Positions 53,999-63,277 of a stretch of 64,000 nucleotides of DNA are shown one piece after another. The stretch comes from Proteus alimentorum. GTDB taxonomy: Bacteria > Pseudomonadota > Gammaproteobacteria > Enterobacterales > Enterobacteriaceae. Location: the NCBI RefSeq assembly GCF_002607735.1, contig NZ_NBVR01000013.1:62262-126261 (forward strand), in the 5' to 3' direction. Within the stretch, counting starts at the first letter, position 1. Each line of letters begins with the position of its first letter. A program made the position numbers and the translations under genes. Under the pieces are notes generated by a model. It searched no databases. It saw nothing but the letters and a program-made list of their open reading frames with translations, and was not told the DNA's origin.

Positions 53999-54955
53999 TT
54001 ACTCTTTTACTTCACCAGTTTCATTTGGAGTAGGTGTTTTCTTTTTTTCTGCGGTGCTAAATCCACGGGATAATGTATTAATTAGCGTACTTTTTTTCAT
54101 CGAAATAATCGCTTCTTGTGCTGGTTTTAACCATGAAGCGGGTTTTGGCTCTTGCGGCTGTTCTGTTGGAGGTGCAACTTTTGGCGGTTTTGGTTGTTCG
54201 GGCTTTTCTTGTTGTGGTTTTAACAAGCGACTTGGTGCCACAAGTTGAATATCTGCAGGTAATAAAGGCAACTGTTGTTGTAATGCTCTAACCGTTGAGG
54301 GATGAGGATGACCGATAGCAATTGCAGAGCCATTTTTTCGTGCTAAAGCAATGGCGCGAGCGAGTTGTTGCCTTGTTTCGGCTTCTGTTTGTACGTTATC
54401 GAGAAAAACATGACGACGTAAAGAAGGCACTCCCGCAGCTTTAGCCGCAATGGCTGCTTGTGTATTACCAATGGTCACGCTATCTAAAAAATAGAGATTA
54501 GAGTGATTAAGCGCTTTAATGACTCTATCCATCGCTTGTCTATCTGATGTCATCGCACTGCCCATATGGTTATTCATACCAACAGCGTAAGGCACATTAT
54601 TAATAGCGTGTTGAATAATACGATTAATTTCAGCCTGATCCATGGAAGGTTTTAGGGTATCGCGCTCCAGAGGTTGCTTGCTAATGGGGGCCATTGGCAT
54701 GTGGATCAGAATTTCTCGTCCTTGTGCATGCGCTTTAGTCGCCACCTCTTTACCATGAGGAGAATCAGGCAAAATGGCGATAGAAACTGCAGTAGGAAGT
54801 TGTAAAACTTGGTTATCCTCTTTTTTACGATAACCAAAATCATCAATCACAATGGCTAATTTAGCTGCAAATGCAGGCGTGCTCACAACGAGGCTTAGCA
54901 ACATTAAACTAAGTAAAAAAGAGTGTTTGCGTTGTAATGTGCCAAGTAATTTCAA
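53999..54955 (-). CDS. yibQ: Divergent polysaccharide deacetylase family protein YibQ
   Basis: This 318-residue exported protein has a signal peptide (HSFLLSLMLLSLVVSTPAFA) and a divergent NodB-like domain (KLAIVIDDFGYRKKEDNQVLQL to SRLLKP, about 30-235). A Pro/Lys-rich tail follows. The metal-type residues appear in IVIDDFG and IAIGHPHPSTV. I chose TTG 54955 because GGGAGG lies just before it; TTG 54973 lies further inside envC. YibQ follows EnvC in many enterobacteria and likely acts in the periplasm, but its substrate is unknown. Confidence 0.85.
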   Translation of the reverse strand: MKLLGTLQRKHSFLLSLMLLSLVVSTPAFAAKLAIVIDDFGYRKKEDNQVLQLPTAVSIAILPDSPHGKEVATKAHAQGREILIHMPMAPISKQPLERDTLKPSMDQAEINRIIQHAINNVPYAVGMNNHMGSAMTSDRQAMDRVIKALNHSNLYFLDSVTIGNTQAAIAAKAAGVPSLRRHVFLDNVQTEAETRQQLARAIALARKNGSAIAIGHPHPSTVRALQQQLPLLPADIQLVAPSRLLKPQQEKPEQPKPPKVAPPTEQPQEPKPASWLKPAQEAIISMKKSTLINTLSRGFSTAEKKKTPTPNETGEVKE

Positions 54956-54957
54956 AC

Positions 54958-56250
54958 CTACCTCCCAAGCCAAGGAACAGGGTTCACTGCTTTTCCTTGA
55001 CGTCTGATTTCAAAATAGAGTGCTGAACGCTCTTGCCCACCACTGTTACCTACTAAAGCAATAGGCTGACCTGCTTTTACTTGCTGACCGACATTCACTA
55101 AAGCACTTTGGTTATAACCATAAAGGCTCATATCGCCTTTACCGTGTTCAACTACCACGACTAGGCCATAACCTTGAAGCCAATCGGCTAATAACACACG
55201 GCCATCAGCAATCGCTTTTACTTCTGTGCCTTGTGCTGCGGGTATGACAATTCCTTTCCAACGTAATTCACCAGAGCCAGAAATAGACTCACCAAAACGG
55301 TGTAATAAAGAGCCTCTGATTGGCCAAATTGCTTGTCCGGCGGGTTTACCTAAACCGCCAGTACGTGACATCAATGACTGTTCTTCAGCGGTTGGTTTAT
55401 AGGTTGAACCGCGCTGTTGGGCTTCGCGTTGTTTTGCGGCAATACGTGCCGCTTCTCGGGCTTCACGCTCTGCGCGAGCTTTGGCTTCGCGCTCTGCTTG
55501 CGCAATTTTGTTTCTTAATTGTGCTTCGTTAGCTCGCATGGTGGCTAAGTTTTTCTGATCTGCTTTTAAGGTAGATTCAAGCTGAGTCAGTGTTTTTTGT
55601 CGTGCGGCTAAGGCATTATCAAGCTTTTGTTTTTCTTGCTGTTGTTTCGTTAAGACTTGTTTTTGTTCATTCTGTTTTGCTTGCTGCGCTGCTTTTTCAG
55701 CTTCAAGCTCTTTTGAGGTTTGAGCAAGCTCTGCCATTGTTTCTTTGCGTGCATCATTAATATAGCTGTAATACGCTAAAATACGCTCTTCACGTTGGCC
55801 TTCTTCTCCACGAAACAGAAGTTCTATACCTTGGTGTTTACCTTGACGATAAGCGGCATCCATTTGACGCGCCAATAATGCTTGCTGTGACTGATACTGT
55901 TTTTGCAGACGCGCAATATTTGCGGTAATGGTTTTTATCTCTTTACCCAATGTTTGTAAGCGGTTTTGGGTTTCATGCACCGATCGACCTGCACTAGAAA
56001 TTTGGGTTTCTTGTGTTTTTAATTGATTAAGAAGGGCTGTACGTTGTTTTTGTTGTTCTTGAACCTGTTTTTCTTTTTCTGCAATCGTGGTTTGTAGATC
56101 TTTTAGCTGATTGCGGTTATCCGTTAATGTGTTAGCAAAAACAGGGGATGCAGAAAAGAGAGCGGTGCTAATAAGCAACGTGATTAACGGTAAAGAAAAT
56201 ACACGATAAGACGGATGTGTTTTTTTTTGAAGATCCATTTTCTCTGCCAT
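54958..56250 (-). CDS. envC: Murein hydrolase activator EnvC
   Basis: EnvC (430 residues) activates the amidases AmiA and AmiB at the division septum. A signal peptide ends near SPVFA. A long coiled coil (about 40-300), rich in Gln, Glu and Lys, includes the AREAARIAAK stretch. The C-terminal LytM domain shows GIVIPAAQGTEVKAIADGRVLLADWLQGYG and HGKGDMSLYGYNQSALVNVG; it lacks full zinc ligands, so it is regulatory, as known for EnvC. The start is uncertain: ATG 56250 or ATG 56238. yibQ overlaps or abuts its end. Confidence 0.93.
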   Translation of the reverse strand: MAEKMDLQKKTHPSYRVFSLPLITLLISTALFSASPVFANTLTDNRNQLKDLQTTIAEKEKQVQEQQKQRTALLNQLKTQETQISSAGRSVHETQNRLQTLGKEIKTITANIARLQKQYQSQQALLARQMDAAYRQGKHQGIELLFRGEEGQREERILAYYSYINDARKETMAELAQTSKELEAEKAAQQAKQNEQKQVLTKQQQEKQKLDNALAARQKTLTQLESTLKADQKNLATMRANEAQLRNKIAQAEREAKARAEREAREAARIAAKQREAQQRGSTYKPTAEEQSLMSRTGGLGKPAGQAIWPIRGSLLHRFGESISGSGELRWKGIVIPAAQGTEVKAIADGRVLLADWLQGYGLVVVVEHGKGDMSLYGYNQSALVNVGQQVKAGQPIALVGNSGGQERSALYFEIRRQGKAVNPVPWLGR

Positions 56251-56465
56251 CTGACCAACGTACCTTTCATAACAGTTTGTAAGATTATTCCATGCCATAA
56301 AACAACTGACCAGCTAACACGAAATAAAGCCGAAATTTCAGATAATACCTAACAGGTAATCTATTCAATTAATAAGAGATTATAAAGCAATAATCATAGG
56401 TGAGAGGAAAAAAGAGGTATTCTGTGTGACAGCGCAATAGAATATCACGCTGTCCACGAGAGAGA

Positions 56466-57794
56466 TTATTCGACGATAGTACCCCAAAGGTCATATTCGT
56501 CTGCATGTTCAATAAGAACACGAACGATTTGTCCCGGTTCTACATCAAATTGCTCATTGAGATAAACTGCACCATCAATTTCAGGCGCATCAGCCATACT
56601 ACGACCAATCGCACCTTCTTCATCCACTTCATCAATCATAACAAGCAATACTTTGCCGATTTTTTCTTGCAAGCGTTCCGTCGAAATTTGTTGCTGTAAT
56701 TGCATAAAGCGATGATAACGCTCTTCTTTCACTTCTTCAGGTACTTGATCTGCCAATTCATTTGCTTTCGCTCCATCAACAGGGCTGTATTTAAAGCAAC
56801 CTACGCGATCAAGGCGAGCTTCGGTGAGGAAATCCAACAACATTTGGAAATCTTCTTCTGTTTCACCCGGAAAGCCGACAATAAAGGTAGAACGTAAGGT
56901 TAATTCAGGGCAAATTTCACGCCAGCGTTTTACTCGCTCTAAGGTACGCTCAACGGCACCTGGGCGTTTCATCAGTTTTAAAATTTTAGGGCTTGCATGC
57001 TGTAATGGAATATCCAGATAAGGCAAAATTTTGCCTTCAGCCATTAAAGGAATAACGTCATCAACATGTGGATAGGGATAAACATAATGTAAGCGAACCC
57101 AAATCCCTAATTTTGCCAGTTGTTCACATAAACTGACCATACTGGTTTTGACAGGCATTCCATCCCAAAAGCCCGTTTGATGTTTAGTATCAACACCGTA
57201 AGCTGAAGTATCTTGAGAGATAACCAGTAACTCTTTTACGCCAGCATTCACTAATCTTTTAGCTTCGCCTAATACTTCACCAATTGGACGACTATCTAAA
57301 TCGCCTCGCATTGATGGGATGATGCAGAAAGTACAACGGTGATTACAGCCTTCAGAGATTTTTAAATACGCGTAATGACGAGGCGTTAATTTTACACCCT
57401 GTTCAGGAACAAGGCTGAGAAAAGGATTATGATCAGGTTTGGGTACATAGTGGTGAATATGAGATAAAACTTGCTCATAACTATGAGGCCCTGTGATCTC
57501 GAGTACTTTAGGGTGCACTTCACGAATTTGGTTCTCTTTTGCACCTAAACAGCCAGTAACAATCACTTTACCGTTTTCATCGAGTGCTTCACCAATCGCT
57601 TCTAGCGATTCTTGTACTGCGCTGTCAATAAACCCACAGGTGTTGACGATGACTAAATCAGCATCATTATAGGTAGGAACAACTTGATAACCTTCTGTAC
57701 GCAGTTCGGTTAGGATACGTTCAGAGTCCACTAAATTTTTAGGGCAACCTAATGAAACGAATCCAATTTTAGGCACTTGATTTGTTTGCGACAT
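56466..57794 (-). CDS. rimO: Ribosomal protein S12 methylthiotransferase RimO
   Basis: RimO (442 residues) is a radical-SAM enzyme that methylthiolates Asp89 of ribosomal protein S12. The N-terminal UPF0004 domain has three cluster Cys ([32 protein letters not shown]). The radical-SAM motif Cys-x3-Cys-x2-Cys is in [16 protein letters not shown] near 150. A C-terminal TRAM domain ends YDLWGTIVE. In E. coli this gene lies elsewhere; here it sits between envC and yibN, where gpmM is expected. Confidence 0.96.
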   Translation of the reverse strand: MSQTNQVPKIGFVSLGCPKNLVDSERILTELRTEGYQVVPTYNDADLVIVNTCGFIDSAVQESLEAIGEALDENGKVIVTGCLGAKENQIREVHPKVLEITGPHSYEQVLSHIHHYVPKPDHNPFLSLVPEQGVKLTPRHYAYLKISEGCNHRCTFCIIPSMRGDLDSRPIGEVLGEAKRLVNAGVKELLVISQDTSAYGVDTKHQTGFWDGMPVKTSMVSLCEQLAKLGIWVRLHYVYPYPHVDDVIPLMAEGKILPYLDIPLQHASPKILKLMKRPGAVERTLERVKRWREICPELTLRSTFIVGFPGETEEDFQMLLDFLTEARLDRVGCFKYSPVDGAKANELADQVPEEVKEERYHRFMQLQQQISTERLQEKIGKVLLVMIDEVDEEGAIGRSMADAPEIDGAVYLNEQFDVEPGQIVRVLIEHADEYDLWGTIVE

Positions 57795-58153
57795 GCTCGT
57801 GTTCTCAATACTTTTAAATAAATAACAGATAGTTGTTGTATCTCAGACAGGTATAAATCTTACGTAATATGGGTGATTTTATACGTAAGTAGCCACTATT
57901 AGGGATGTTGATTTATTAATAGCTTGCCTGAAGAGGGATCCTGTAGAGTAAAAAGACAAGGCCTTTTCAATTCATCCTTTTTCACGGAACCGACGCTAAT
58001 GGTACATAAATCCGTCAATAAAAAAAATGATTGTTGAGAAACTTTCCGCAAAAATAGAAAGAGAAAAGCAGGAATAGGCTGTAATTGCGCCATGACAAAG
58101 GTATACTTTGGCTCTTTGATACTATTTTTAACCAACGAGAGTGATTGCATCCT
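57795..58153. promoter_or_regulatory. rimO-yibN divergent region with an inverted repeat
   Basis: These 359 bases hold no supported gene. Two arms CTTACGTA (57859-57866) and TACGTAAG (57882-57889) form a perfect inverted repeat with 15 bases between them, 65-95 bases upstream of rimO. The centre spacing of 23 bases would suit a dimeric regulator. A TATACT hexamer near 58098 may be the yibN minus-10. Confidence 0.45.
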
Positions 58154-58591
58154 ATGCTGCAAGAAGTAATGCAATTTTTCAACCGGCACACCCTGTTAAG
58201 CTTTGTCTGGGTCGCGTTGCTGGTGGCGGTCATTGTATTGACCTTTAAAGGGCTTTTTTCTAAGACGAAAAATATTTCCCGTACAGAAGCGATTTCTTTG
58301 ATAAACAAAGAGAATGCGGTGTGTGTTGATATCCGTAGCCGTGATGAATTCCGTAAAGGACACATCATTGATTCTATCAATTTAACGCCTTCTGAAATCA
58401 AAAATAATAATATTGCTGAGCTGGAGAAATATAAATCACAGCCAGTTATTGTTGTGTCACCATCAGGTATTGAAGGTGCTAAACCTGCAGAAAGCCTAAT
58501 TAAACTCGGTTTTGAAAAAGTCTTTATCTTAAAAGATGGTCTTTCAGGCTGGAGTGGTGAGAATTTACCACTGGCTAAAGGTAAAAAGTAA
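58154..58591 (+). CDS. yibN: Rhodanese-like membrane protein YibN
   Basis: YibN (145 residues) has an N-terminal membrane helix ([18 protein letters not shown], about 12-29) and a cytoplasmic rhodanese domain ([31 protein letters not shown] to GWSGENLPL). The active-site loop after VIVVSPSG has no Cys, so sulfur transfer is not expected. ATG 58154 is chosen over an upstream TTG for the family N-terminus MLQEVMQFF. It lies just before secB; grxC, which usually separates them, is absent. Confidence 0.9.
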   Translation: MLQEVMQFFNRHTLLSFVWVALLVAVIVLTFKGLFSKTKNISRTEAISLINKENAVCVDIRSRDEFRKGHIIDSINLTPSEIKNNNIAELEKYKSQPVIVVSPSGIEGAKPAESLIKLGFEKVFILKDGLSGWSGENLPLAKGKK

Positions 58592-58660
58592 CGAGCGGGC
58601 AGATTGAGTTCTATACTTACTGCTATTCAATTAATAAGGATATAAAAAGGTAAGATTATT

Positions 58661-59131
58661 ATGTCAGAACAGCAAAACCAAGAGATGACTTTTCAAATTC
58701 AACGTATCTATACAAAAGATATCTCTTTTGAAGCGCCTAATGCCCCACAAGTTTTCCAAAAAGAGTGGCAACCAGAAGTTAAATTAGATCTGGATACTTC
58801 TTCTAATACTTTAGCTGAAAACGTCTATGAAGTTATTCTGCGCGTGACTGTAACCGCAACAATGGATAACGAAACAGCATTCCTGTGTGAAGTTCAACAA
58901 GCAGGTATCTTTACCGTTGAAGGTATCGAAGGCACTCAACTGGCACATTGCTTAGGTGCATATTGCCCTAACGTTCTGTTCCCTTACGCTCGTGAATGTA
59001 TCACTAACTTAGTTAGCCGTGGTACTTTCCCACAACTGAACTTAGCACCTGTTAACTTTGATGCGTTGTTTATGAACTATTTACAACAGCAACAAACTGA
59101 TGCGGCTAATGAAGGGGCTGAAGAAGCTTAA
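58661..59131 (+). CDS. secB: Protein-export chaperone SecB
   Basis: SecB (156 residues) holds unfolded secretory proteins for SecA. The core [19 protein letters not shown] and [21 protein letters not shown] are diagnostic. The acidic C-terminal tail ends in EGAEEA. It lies directly upstream of gpsA with a one-base overlap (TAATG). In Proteus the O-antigen gene cluster is known to lie between cpxA and secB, so this gene marks one end. Confidence 0.97.
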   Translation: MSEQQNQEMTFQIQRIYTKDISFEAPNAPQVFQKEWQPEVKLDLDTSSNTLAENVYEVILRVTVTATMDNETAFLCEVQQAGIFTVEGIEGTQLAHCLGAYCPNVLFPYARECITNLVSRGTFPQLNLAPVNFDALFMNYLQQQQTDAANEGAEEA

Positions 59132-60147
59132 TGAACGCTTCTATGACAGTTATCGGTGCCGGTTCATACGGCACCGCTTTAGCGATTACTTTAGCGCGCA
59201 ATGGTCATGACGTCGTACTTTGGGGTCATGATGCTGAGCATGTTGCTGCGTTAGAGCAAGCTCGCTGTAATCAGGCATTTCTGCCCGATGTTTCCTTTCC
59301 TGATAGTTTATACATGGAAGCTTCTTTGCAAAAAGCCATTGAAGCCAGCCGTAATATTCTGGTTGTGATCCCAAGCCATGTTTTTGGTGATGTATTACAA
59401 CAGATCAAACCCTTTTTACGTCAGGATGCGCGTGTTGTTTGGGCGACAAAAGGACTTGAGGCACATACTGGTCGCTTGTTGCAAGATGTAGCGCGTGAAG
59501 TATTAGGTAATGAAATCCCGCTCGCAGTTTTATCAGGTCCTACTTTTGCTAAAGAGCTTGCCGCTGGTTTGCCCACCGCGATTTCTGTGGCATCAACGGA
59601 TAATACGTTCTCTGAAGAACTTCAACAGCTTTTCCATTGTGGCAAAAGCTTCCGTGTCTATAAAAATCCTGACTTTATCGGTGTGCAATTAGGTGGCGCG
59701 GTCAAAAACGTGATTGCTATTGGTGCGGGTATGTCTGATGGTATGGGCTTTGGTGCTAATGCGCGTACAGCGCTGATCACCCGAGGTCTTGCTGAAATGA
59801 GCCGTTTAGGTAAAGCATTAGGTGCAGATGCCGCAACGTTTATGGGAATGGCTGGCTTGGGTGATTTAGTGTTAACCTGTACCGATAACCAATCTCGTAA
59901 TCGTCGATTCGGCATGATGCTAGGCCAAGGTTTTGACGTTGATACAGCCCAAGAGAAAATCGGGCAGGTAGTCGAAGGTTATCGTAATACCAAAGAAGTT
60001 CGTGCATTAGCTGAACAAGTTGGTGTTGAAATGCCTATCACTGAACAGATCTACCAGATTTTATATCAGCATAAAGATGCCAAAGAAGCGGCATTATCTT
60101 TATTAGGCCGTGCAACGAAAGATGAGATAGACAGCAATCTTTTCTAA
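59131..60147 (+). CDS. gpsA: Glycerol-3-phosphate dehydrogenase (NAD(P)+)
   Basis: GpsA (338 residues) reduces dihydroxyacetone phosphate to glycerol-3-phosphate for phospholipid synthesis. The NAD-binding motif is [20 protein letters not shown] near 7. The catalytic Lys lies in [17 protein letters not shown] near 190. [17 protein letters not shown] and [23 protein letters not shown] are family blocks. It is translationally coupled to secB and followed by cysE. Confidence 0.97.
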   Translation: MNASMTVIGAGSYGTALAITLARNGHDVVLWGHDAEHVAALEQARCNQAFLPDVSFPDSLYMEASLQKAIEASRNILVVIPSHVFGDVLQQIKPFLRQDARVVWATKGLEAHTGRLLQDVAREVLGNEIPLAVLSGPTFAKELAAGLPTAISVASTDNTFSEELQQLFHCGKSFRVYKNPDFIGVQLGGAVKNVIAIGAGMSDGMGFGANARTALITRGLAEMSRLGKALGADAATFMGMAGLGDLVLTCTDNQSRNRRFGMMLGQGFDVDTAQEKIGQVVEGYRNTKEVRALAEQVGVEMPITEQIYQILYQHKDAKEAALSLLGRATKDEIDSNLF

Positions 60148-60228
60148 GTCTATTTTAGATAATCGCCATGCATTTAGGTATTGGCTTAAGGCATCAGTCT
60201 AAGGTATCCATTTCGGTTTTAAACATAA

Positions 60229-60254
60229 GAAGCCTAAGTATTTACTTAGGCTTC
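60229..60254 (+). repeat. Perfect 12-bp inverted repeat between gpsA and cysE
   Basis: GAAGCCTAAGTA and TACTTAGGCTTC are separated by only two bases, 25 bases before the cysE start. There is no T-tract after it, so it is not a clear terminator. It could occlude or tune cysE translation, or stabilise mRNA. Confidence 0.75.
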
Positions 60255-60278
60255 AATGTAAAAAGAATGAGAGTGAGT

Positions 60279-61100
60279 ATGTCGCTAGAAGAACTAAAAA
60301 AAGTCTGGGATCATATTAAAAATGAAGCAAAATGTTTGGCAGATTGCGAGCCGATTTTGGCAAGCTTCTTCCATGCGACACTACTCAAGCATGAAAATTT
60401 AGGCAGTGCCTTAAGTTATATGCTGGCAAACAAGCTGGCAACTCAAACTATGCCCGCGATTGCAGTACGTGAAATTGTTGAAGAGGCCTATCGTAGTGAT
60501 GCTTCTATGATTGAATGTGCAGCTTACGATATTTCAGCAGTACGCTTACGTGACCCCGCAGTTGATAAATACTCTACACCACTGCTTTATTTAAAAGGTT
60601 TCCATGCATTGCAAGCTTATCGCATTGCGCATTGGTTATGGAGCCAAGATCGTAAAGCACTTGCTATTTACTTACAAAATCAGATATCTGTTACTTTTGG
60701 TGTCGATATTCATCCAGCCGCTCGCATTGGTCATGGCATTATGCTGGATCACGCAACGGGCATTGTGATTGGTGAAACCGCTATCGTTGAGAATGACGTT
60801 TCCATCTTACAATCTGTCACTTTAGGGGGAACAGGTAAAACGGGAGGGGATCGTCACCCTAAAGTGCGCGAAGGTGTGATGATTGGCGCGGGTGCTAAAA
60901 TACTCGGCAATATCGAGATTGGTCGCGGCGCCAAAATTGGTGCAGGTTCTGTGGTATTACATGAGGTGCCTGCACACACTACAGTTGCTGGTGTTCCTGC
61001 CCGCATTGTTGGTAAGCCGACCAGTGACAAGCCTTCCCTCGATATGGATCAGCACTTTAATGGTGTTGTGCCCGGTTTTGAATGTGGTGATGGGATTTAA
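60279..61100 (+). CDS. cysE: Serine O-acetyltransferase
   Basis: CysE (273 residues) makes O-acetylserine for cysteine synthesis. The N-terminal helical domain begins MSLEELKKVWDHIKNEAK. The left-handed beta-helix starts at DIHPAARIGHGIMLDHATGIVIGE, and the catalytic His lies in DHATG. The C-terminus ends GDGI, the Ile that docks in the CysK active site. The start is ATG 60279, 37 codons inside the longest frame. A hexapeptide transferase gene overlaps its stop (TAATG). Confidence 0.97.
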   Translation: MSLEELKKVWDHIKNEAKCLADCEPILASFFHATLLKHENLGSALSYMLANKLATQTMPAIAVREIVEEAYRSDASMIECAAYDISAVRLRDPAVDKYSTPLLYLKGFHALQAYRIAHWLWSQDRKALAIYLQNQISVTFGVDIHPAARIGHGIMLDHATGIVIGETAIVENDVSILQSVTLGGTGKTGGDRHPKVREGVMIGAGAKILGNIEIGRGAKIGAGSVVLHEVPAHTTVAGVPARIVGKPTSDKPSLDMDQHFNGVVPGFECGDGI

Positions 61101-61660
61101 TGGCATTAACCAAAGTTACACTTTCTGATCTTAAGGCTTGTTTACACGCTGAATATATTGGTGATAACAAGCCTTTTAATTGGATAAGACTTTTTCACCG
61201 CGTCTTTTTCTGCCAACGTTCTCGTTATCTGTTTTGGTGGCGCGTCGCCCAATTCTTTTATTTCTCTAAAAATCGGTTTCTTAAAAAATTAGGCATTCGT
61301 ATTGGTGCTAAAAATAATCGTAAATATTGCAACGATATCTCATTAAAAACACGCATAGGTAAAGGCTTTTCATTACCTCATCCAATCGGGATTGTACTGA
61401 CGAATTACTGCCAGTTAGGTGAAAATGTGACCTTGATGCAAGGCGTGACTATTGGTGTAAAAGAGAAAGACGGCAAAGCCAATATCCGAGTCGGTAATAA
61501 CGTTTATATAGGTTGTAACTCTTCGATTATTGGTGGCGAGATAGAGATAGGCGACAACGCTGTGATTGGTGCTCACGCATTAGTATTAAAGGATGTGGGA
61601 AAAGGGTGTCGGTATATTACAAAAGTTGTTGCTGAAATAAAACGACTAAAAATAGACTAA
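61100..61660 (+). CDS. Hexapeptide-repeat acetyltransferase (serine acetyltransferase-like)
   Basis: This 186-residue protein has an N-terminal helical segment and a left-handed beta-helix shown by repeated LIV-G-xxxx hexapeptides: IGKGFSLPHPIGIVLTNYCQLGENVTLMQGVTIG and VYIGCNSSIIGGEIEIGDNAVIGAHALVLKDV. It resembles serine or polysaccharide O-acetyltransferases. The usual C-terminal GNPAK loop is altered to TKVVAEIKRL. Translation is coupled to cysE by TAATG. Its position at the edge of the O-antigen locus suggests sugar O-acetylation, but it may be a second cysteine-pathway enzyme. Confidence 0.8.
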   Translation: MALTKVTLSDLKACLHAEYIGDNKPFNWIRLFHRVFFCQRSRYLFWWRVAQFFYFSKNRFLKKLGIRIGAKNNRKYCNDISLKTRIGKGFSLPHPIGIVLTNYCQLGENVTLMQGVTIGVKEKDGKANIRVGNNVYIGCNSSIIGGEIEIGDNAVIGAHALVLKDVGKGCRYITKVVAEIKRLKID

Positions 61661-61691
61661 ACGAAGTTTTAATATCTTTGGATTAAATAGA

Positions 61692-61729
61692 AAAAAGCGC
61701 TTGCTCATTATTAATGATTAGCGCTTTTT
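61692..61729. terminator. Bidirectional terminator between the acetyltransferase and trmL
   Basis: AAAAAGCGCT pairs with AGCGCTTTTT, and inner bases TCATTA/TAATGA extend the stem. It lies between converging genes. Confidence 0.88.
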
Positions 61730-61734
61730 GCATT

Positions 61735-62238
61735 TCAGTCTCTTAATAACGCACCAGGATAACCTAGCTGACGCCATGCCTCAAAAACGACAACGGCAAC
61801 AGTATTTGATAGGTTCATACTGCGACTATCTGCAAGCATCGGGACTCTGATTTTCTGTTGTGTTGGCATATTATCCAACACATAAGGCGGTAAACCACGA
61901 GTTTCAGGCCCAAACAGGAGATAATCCCCATCTTGATAACTTACATTACTATGTGCAGGTGTCCCTTTCGTCGTTAAGGCAAATACACGCGCACCAGTGG
62001 GTGATTGTGCATTATCAGGGTTTAGACCTTCACTTTCTAAAAAAGCATAGTAATCGTGATGCTGCTTAATATCCGCAAATTCACGATAATCAAGCCCTGC
62101 ACGACGTAGACGTTTATCATCCCAAGTAAAACCCAATGGTTGGATCAAATGAAGATGAAAGCCTGTGTTAGCACATAGGCGGATAATATTACCCGTATTC
62201 GGTGGAATTTCGGGTTCAAATAAGACGATATTGAGCAT
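61735..62238 (-). CDS. trmL: tRNA (cytidine/uridine-34-2'-O)-methyltransferase TrmL
   Basis: TrmL (YibK, 167 residues) methylates the ribose of wobble nucleotide 34 in two leucine tRNAs. The SPOUT fold shows [24 protein letters not shown] at the start. The knot motifs are [11 protein letters not shown] near 105 and [29 protein letters not shown] near 130. Length and motifs are normal. The epimerase gene is just upstream on the same strand, with three bases between. Confidence 0.96.
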   Translation of the reverse strand: MLNIVLFEPEIPPNTGNIIRLCANTGFHLHLIQPLGFTWDDKRLRRAGLDYREFADIKQHHDYYAFLESEGLNPDNAQSPTGARVFALTTKGTPAHSNVSYQDGDYLLFGPETRGLPPYVLDNMPTQQKIRVPMLADSRSMNLSNTVAVVVFEAWRQLGYPGALLRD

Positions 62239-62241
62239 GGT

Positions 62242-63252
62242 TTATTTAACTTGATAATAATTTCTATACCAATCAACGAACTGTTTTACACCTTCATCTA
62301 CACTTGTTTGAGGCTTATAGCCAGTTGCTTTAAATAAATCCTCAGTGTCTGCCCATGTAGTGTAAACATCACCCGGTTGCATTGGTAACATATTTTTATC
62401 TGCAACTTTTCCTAAGTGAGTTTCTAATGCACTAATATAATCCATTAAATTAACTGGAGAACCATTACCAATATTATAAACTTTATAAGGTGCAGAACTA
62501 TTAGCTGGAGTTCCTATACTCACTTTCCAGTCTTGTTGTGGTGTTGGTATTACATCAGCGATGCGAGCCACACCCTCCACGATATCTTCAACATAAGTAA
62601 AGTCTCGTTTCATTTCACCATTATTATAAATATCAATAGGATCATCGTTGATAATGGCTTTTGTAAATTTAAATAATGCCATATCAGGACGACCCCAAGG
62701 GCCATAGACAGTGAAAAAGCGTAATCCAGTTGTTGGTATACCATATAAATGAGAATAGCTGTGAGCCATTAATTCATTAGCTTTTTTCGTTGCCGCATAT
62801 AATGAAACAGGATGGTTAGCCTGATCATGAGGTGAAAATGGCAATTCATCATTTAAGCCATAAACAGAACTTGATGAAGCATAAACAAGATGCTTAACAT
62901 TGTTATGGCGACATCCTTCTAAAATCGTTAAAAAGCCCGTTAAATTGCTATCAGCATAAGAAAATGGGTTAATTAGTGAATATCTAACACCTGCTTGTGC
63001 TGCTAGATGAATCACTCTATCAAATTTCTCAGTTTCAAATAGACTAGCCATTTTTTCCCTATCAGCTATGTCAATAAGAGAAAATGAAAAGTTATTTAAT
63101 TGATTCAGAATGTTAAGTCTGGATTCTTTTAAGGAAACATCATAATAATCATTGAGATTATCGATGCCAACAACAGTTTCACCTTGTTGGATTAGTTTTT
63201 TTATTAGATGAAAACCAATGAACCCTGCTGCACCCGTGACTAAATATTTCAT
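62242..63252 (-). CDS. UDP-glucuronate 4-epimerase (NAD-dependent sugar epimerase)
   Basis: This 336-residue short-chain epimerase turns UDP-glucuronate into UDP-galacturonate. The NAD motif is VTGAAGFIGFHLIKKLI near 4-20, followed by VGIDNLNDYYDVSLKESRL, typical of UDP-GlcA epimerases. The catalytic SSSSVYG and YAATKKANELMAHSY (Tyr-Lys) are present. RFFTVYGPWGRPDMALFKF is the substrate loop. It follows ugd after 25 bases. Its product suits WabG in the core locus and many Proteus O-antigens. The gene is called uge, gla or wbnF in other species. Confidence 0.88.
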   Translation of the reverse strand: MKYLVTGAAGFIGFHLIKKLIQQGETVVGIDNLNDYYDVSLKESRLNILNQLNNFSFSLIDIADREKMASLFETEKFDRVIHLAAQAGVRYSLINPFSYADSNLTGFLTILEGCRHNNVKHLVYASSSSVYGLNDELPFSPHDQANHPVSLYAATKKANELMAHSYSHLYGIPTTGLRFFTVYGPWGRPDMALFKFTKAIINDDPIDIYNNGEMKRDFTYVEDIVEGVARIADVIPTPQQDWKVSIGTPANSSAPYKVYNIGNGSPVNLMDYISALETHLGKVADKNMLPMQPGDVYTTWADTEDLFKATGYKPQTSVDEGVKQFVDWYRNYYQVK

Positions 63253-63277
63253 TACGTAATTAACCCGTATTTATTAA

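Noticed and set aside
57899-58189. 96-codon minus-strand frame upstream of rimO with a hydrophobic stretch
   Set aside because: It overlaps the start of yibN and its promoter, lacks a ribosome site and resembles nothing known.
61100-61660. Frameshift at the end of the hexapeptide transferase
   Set aside because: Other frames hit stops quickly and do not restore the GNPAK motif; KVVAEIKRL fits a diverged loop.
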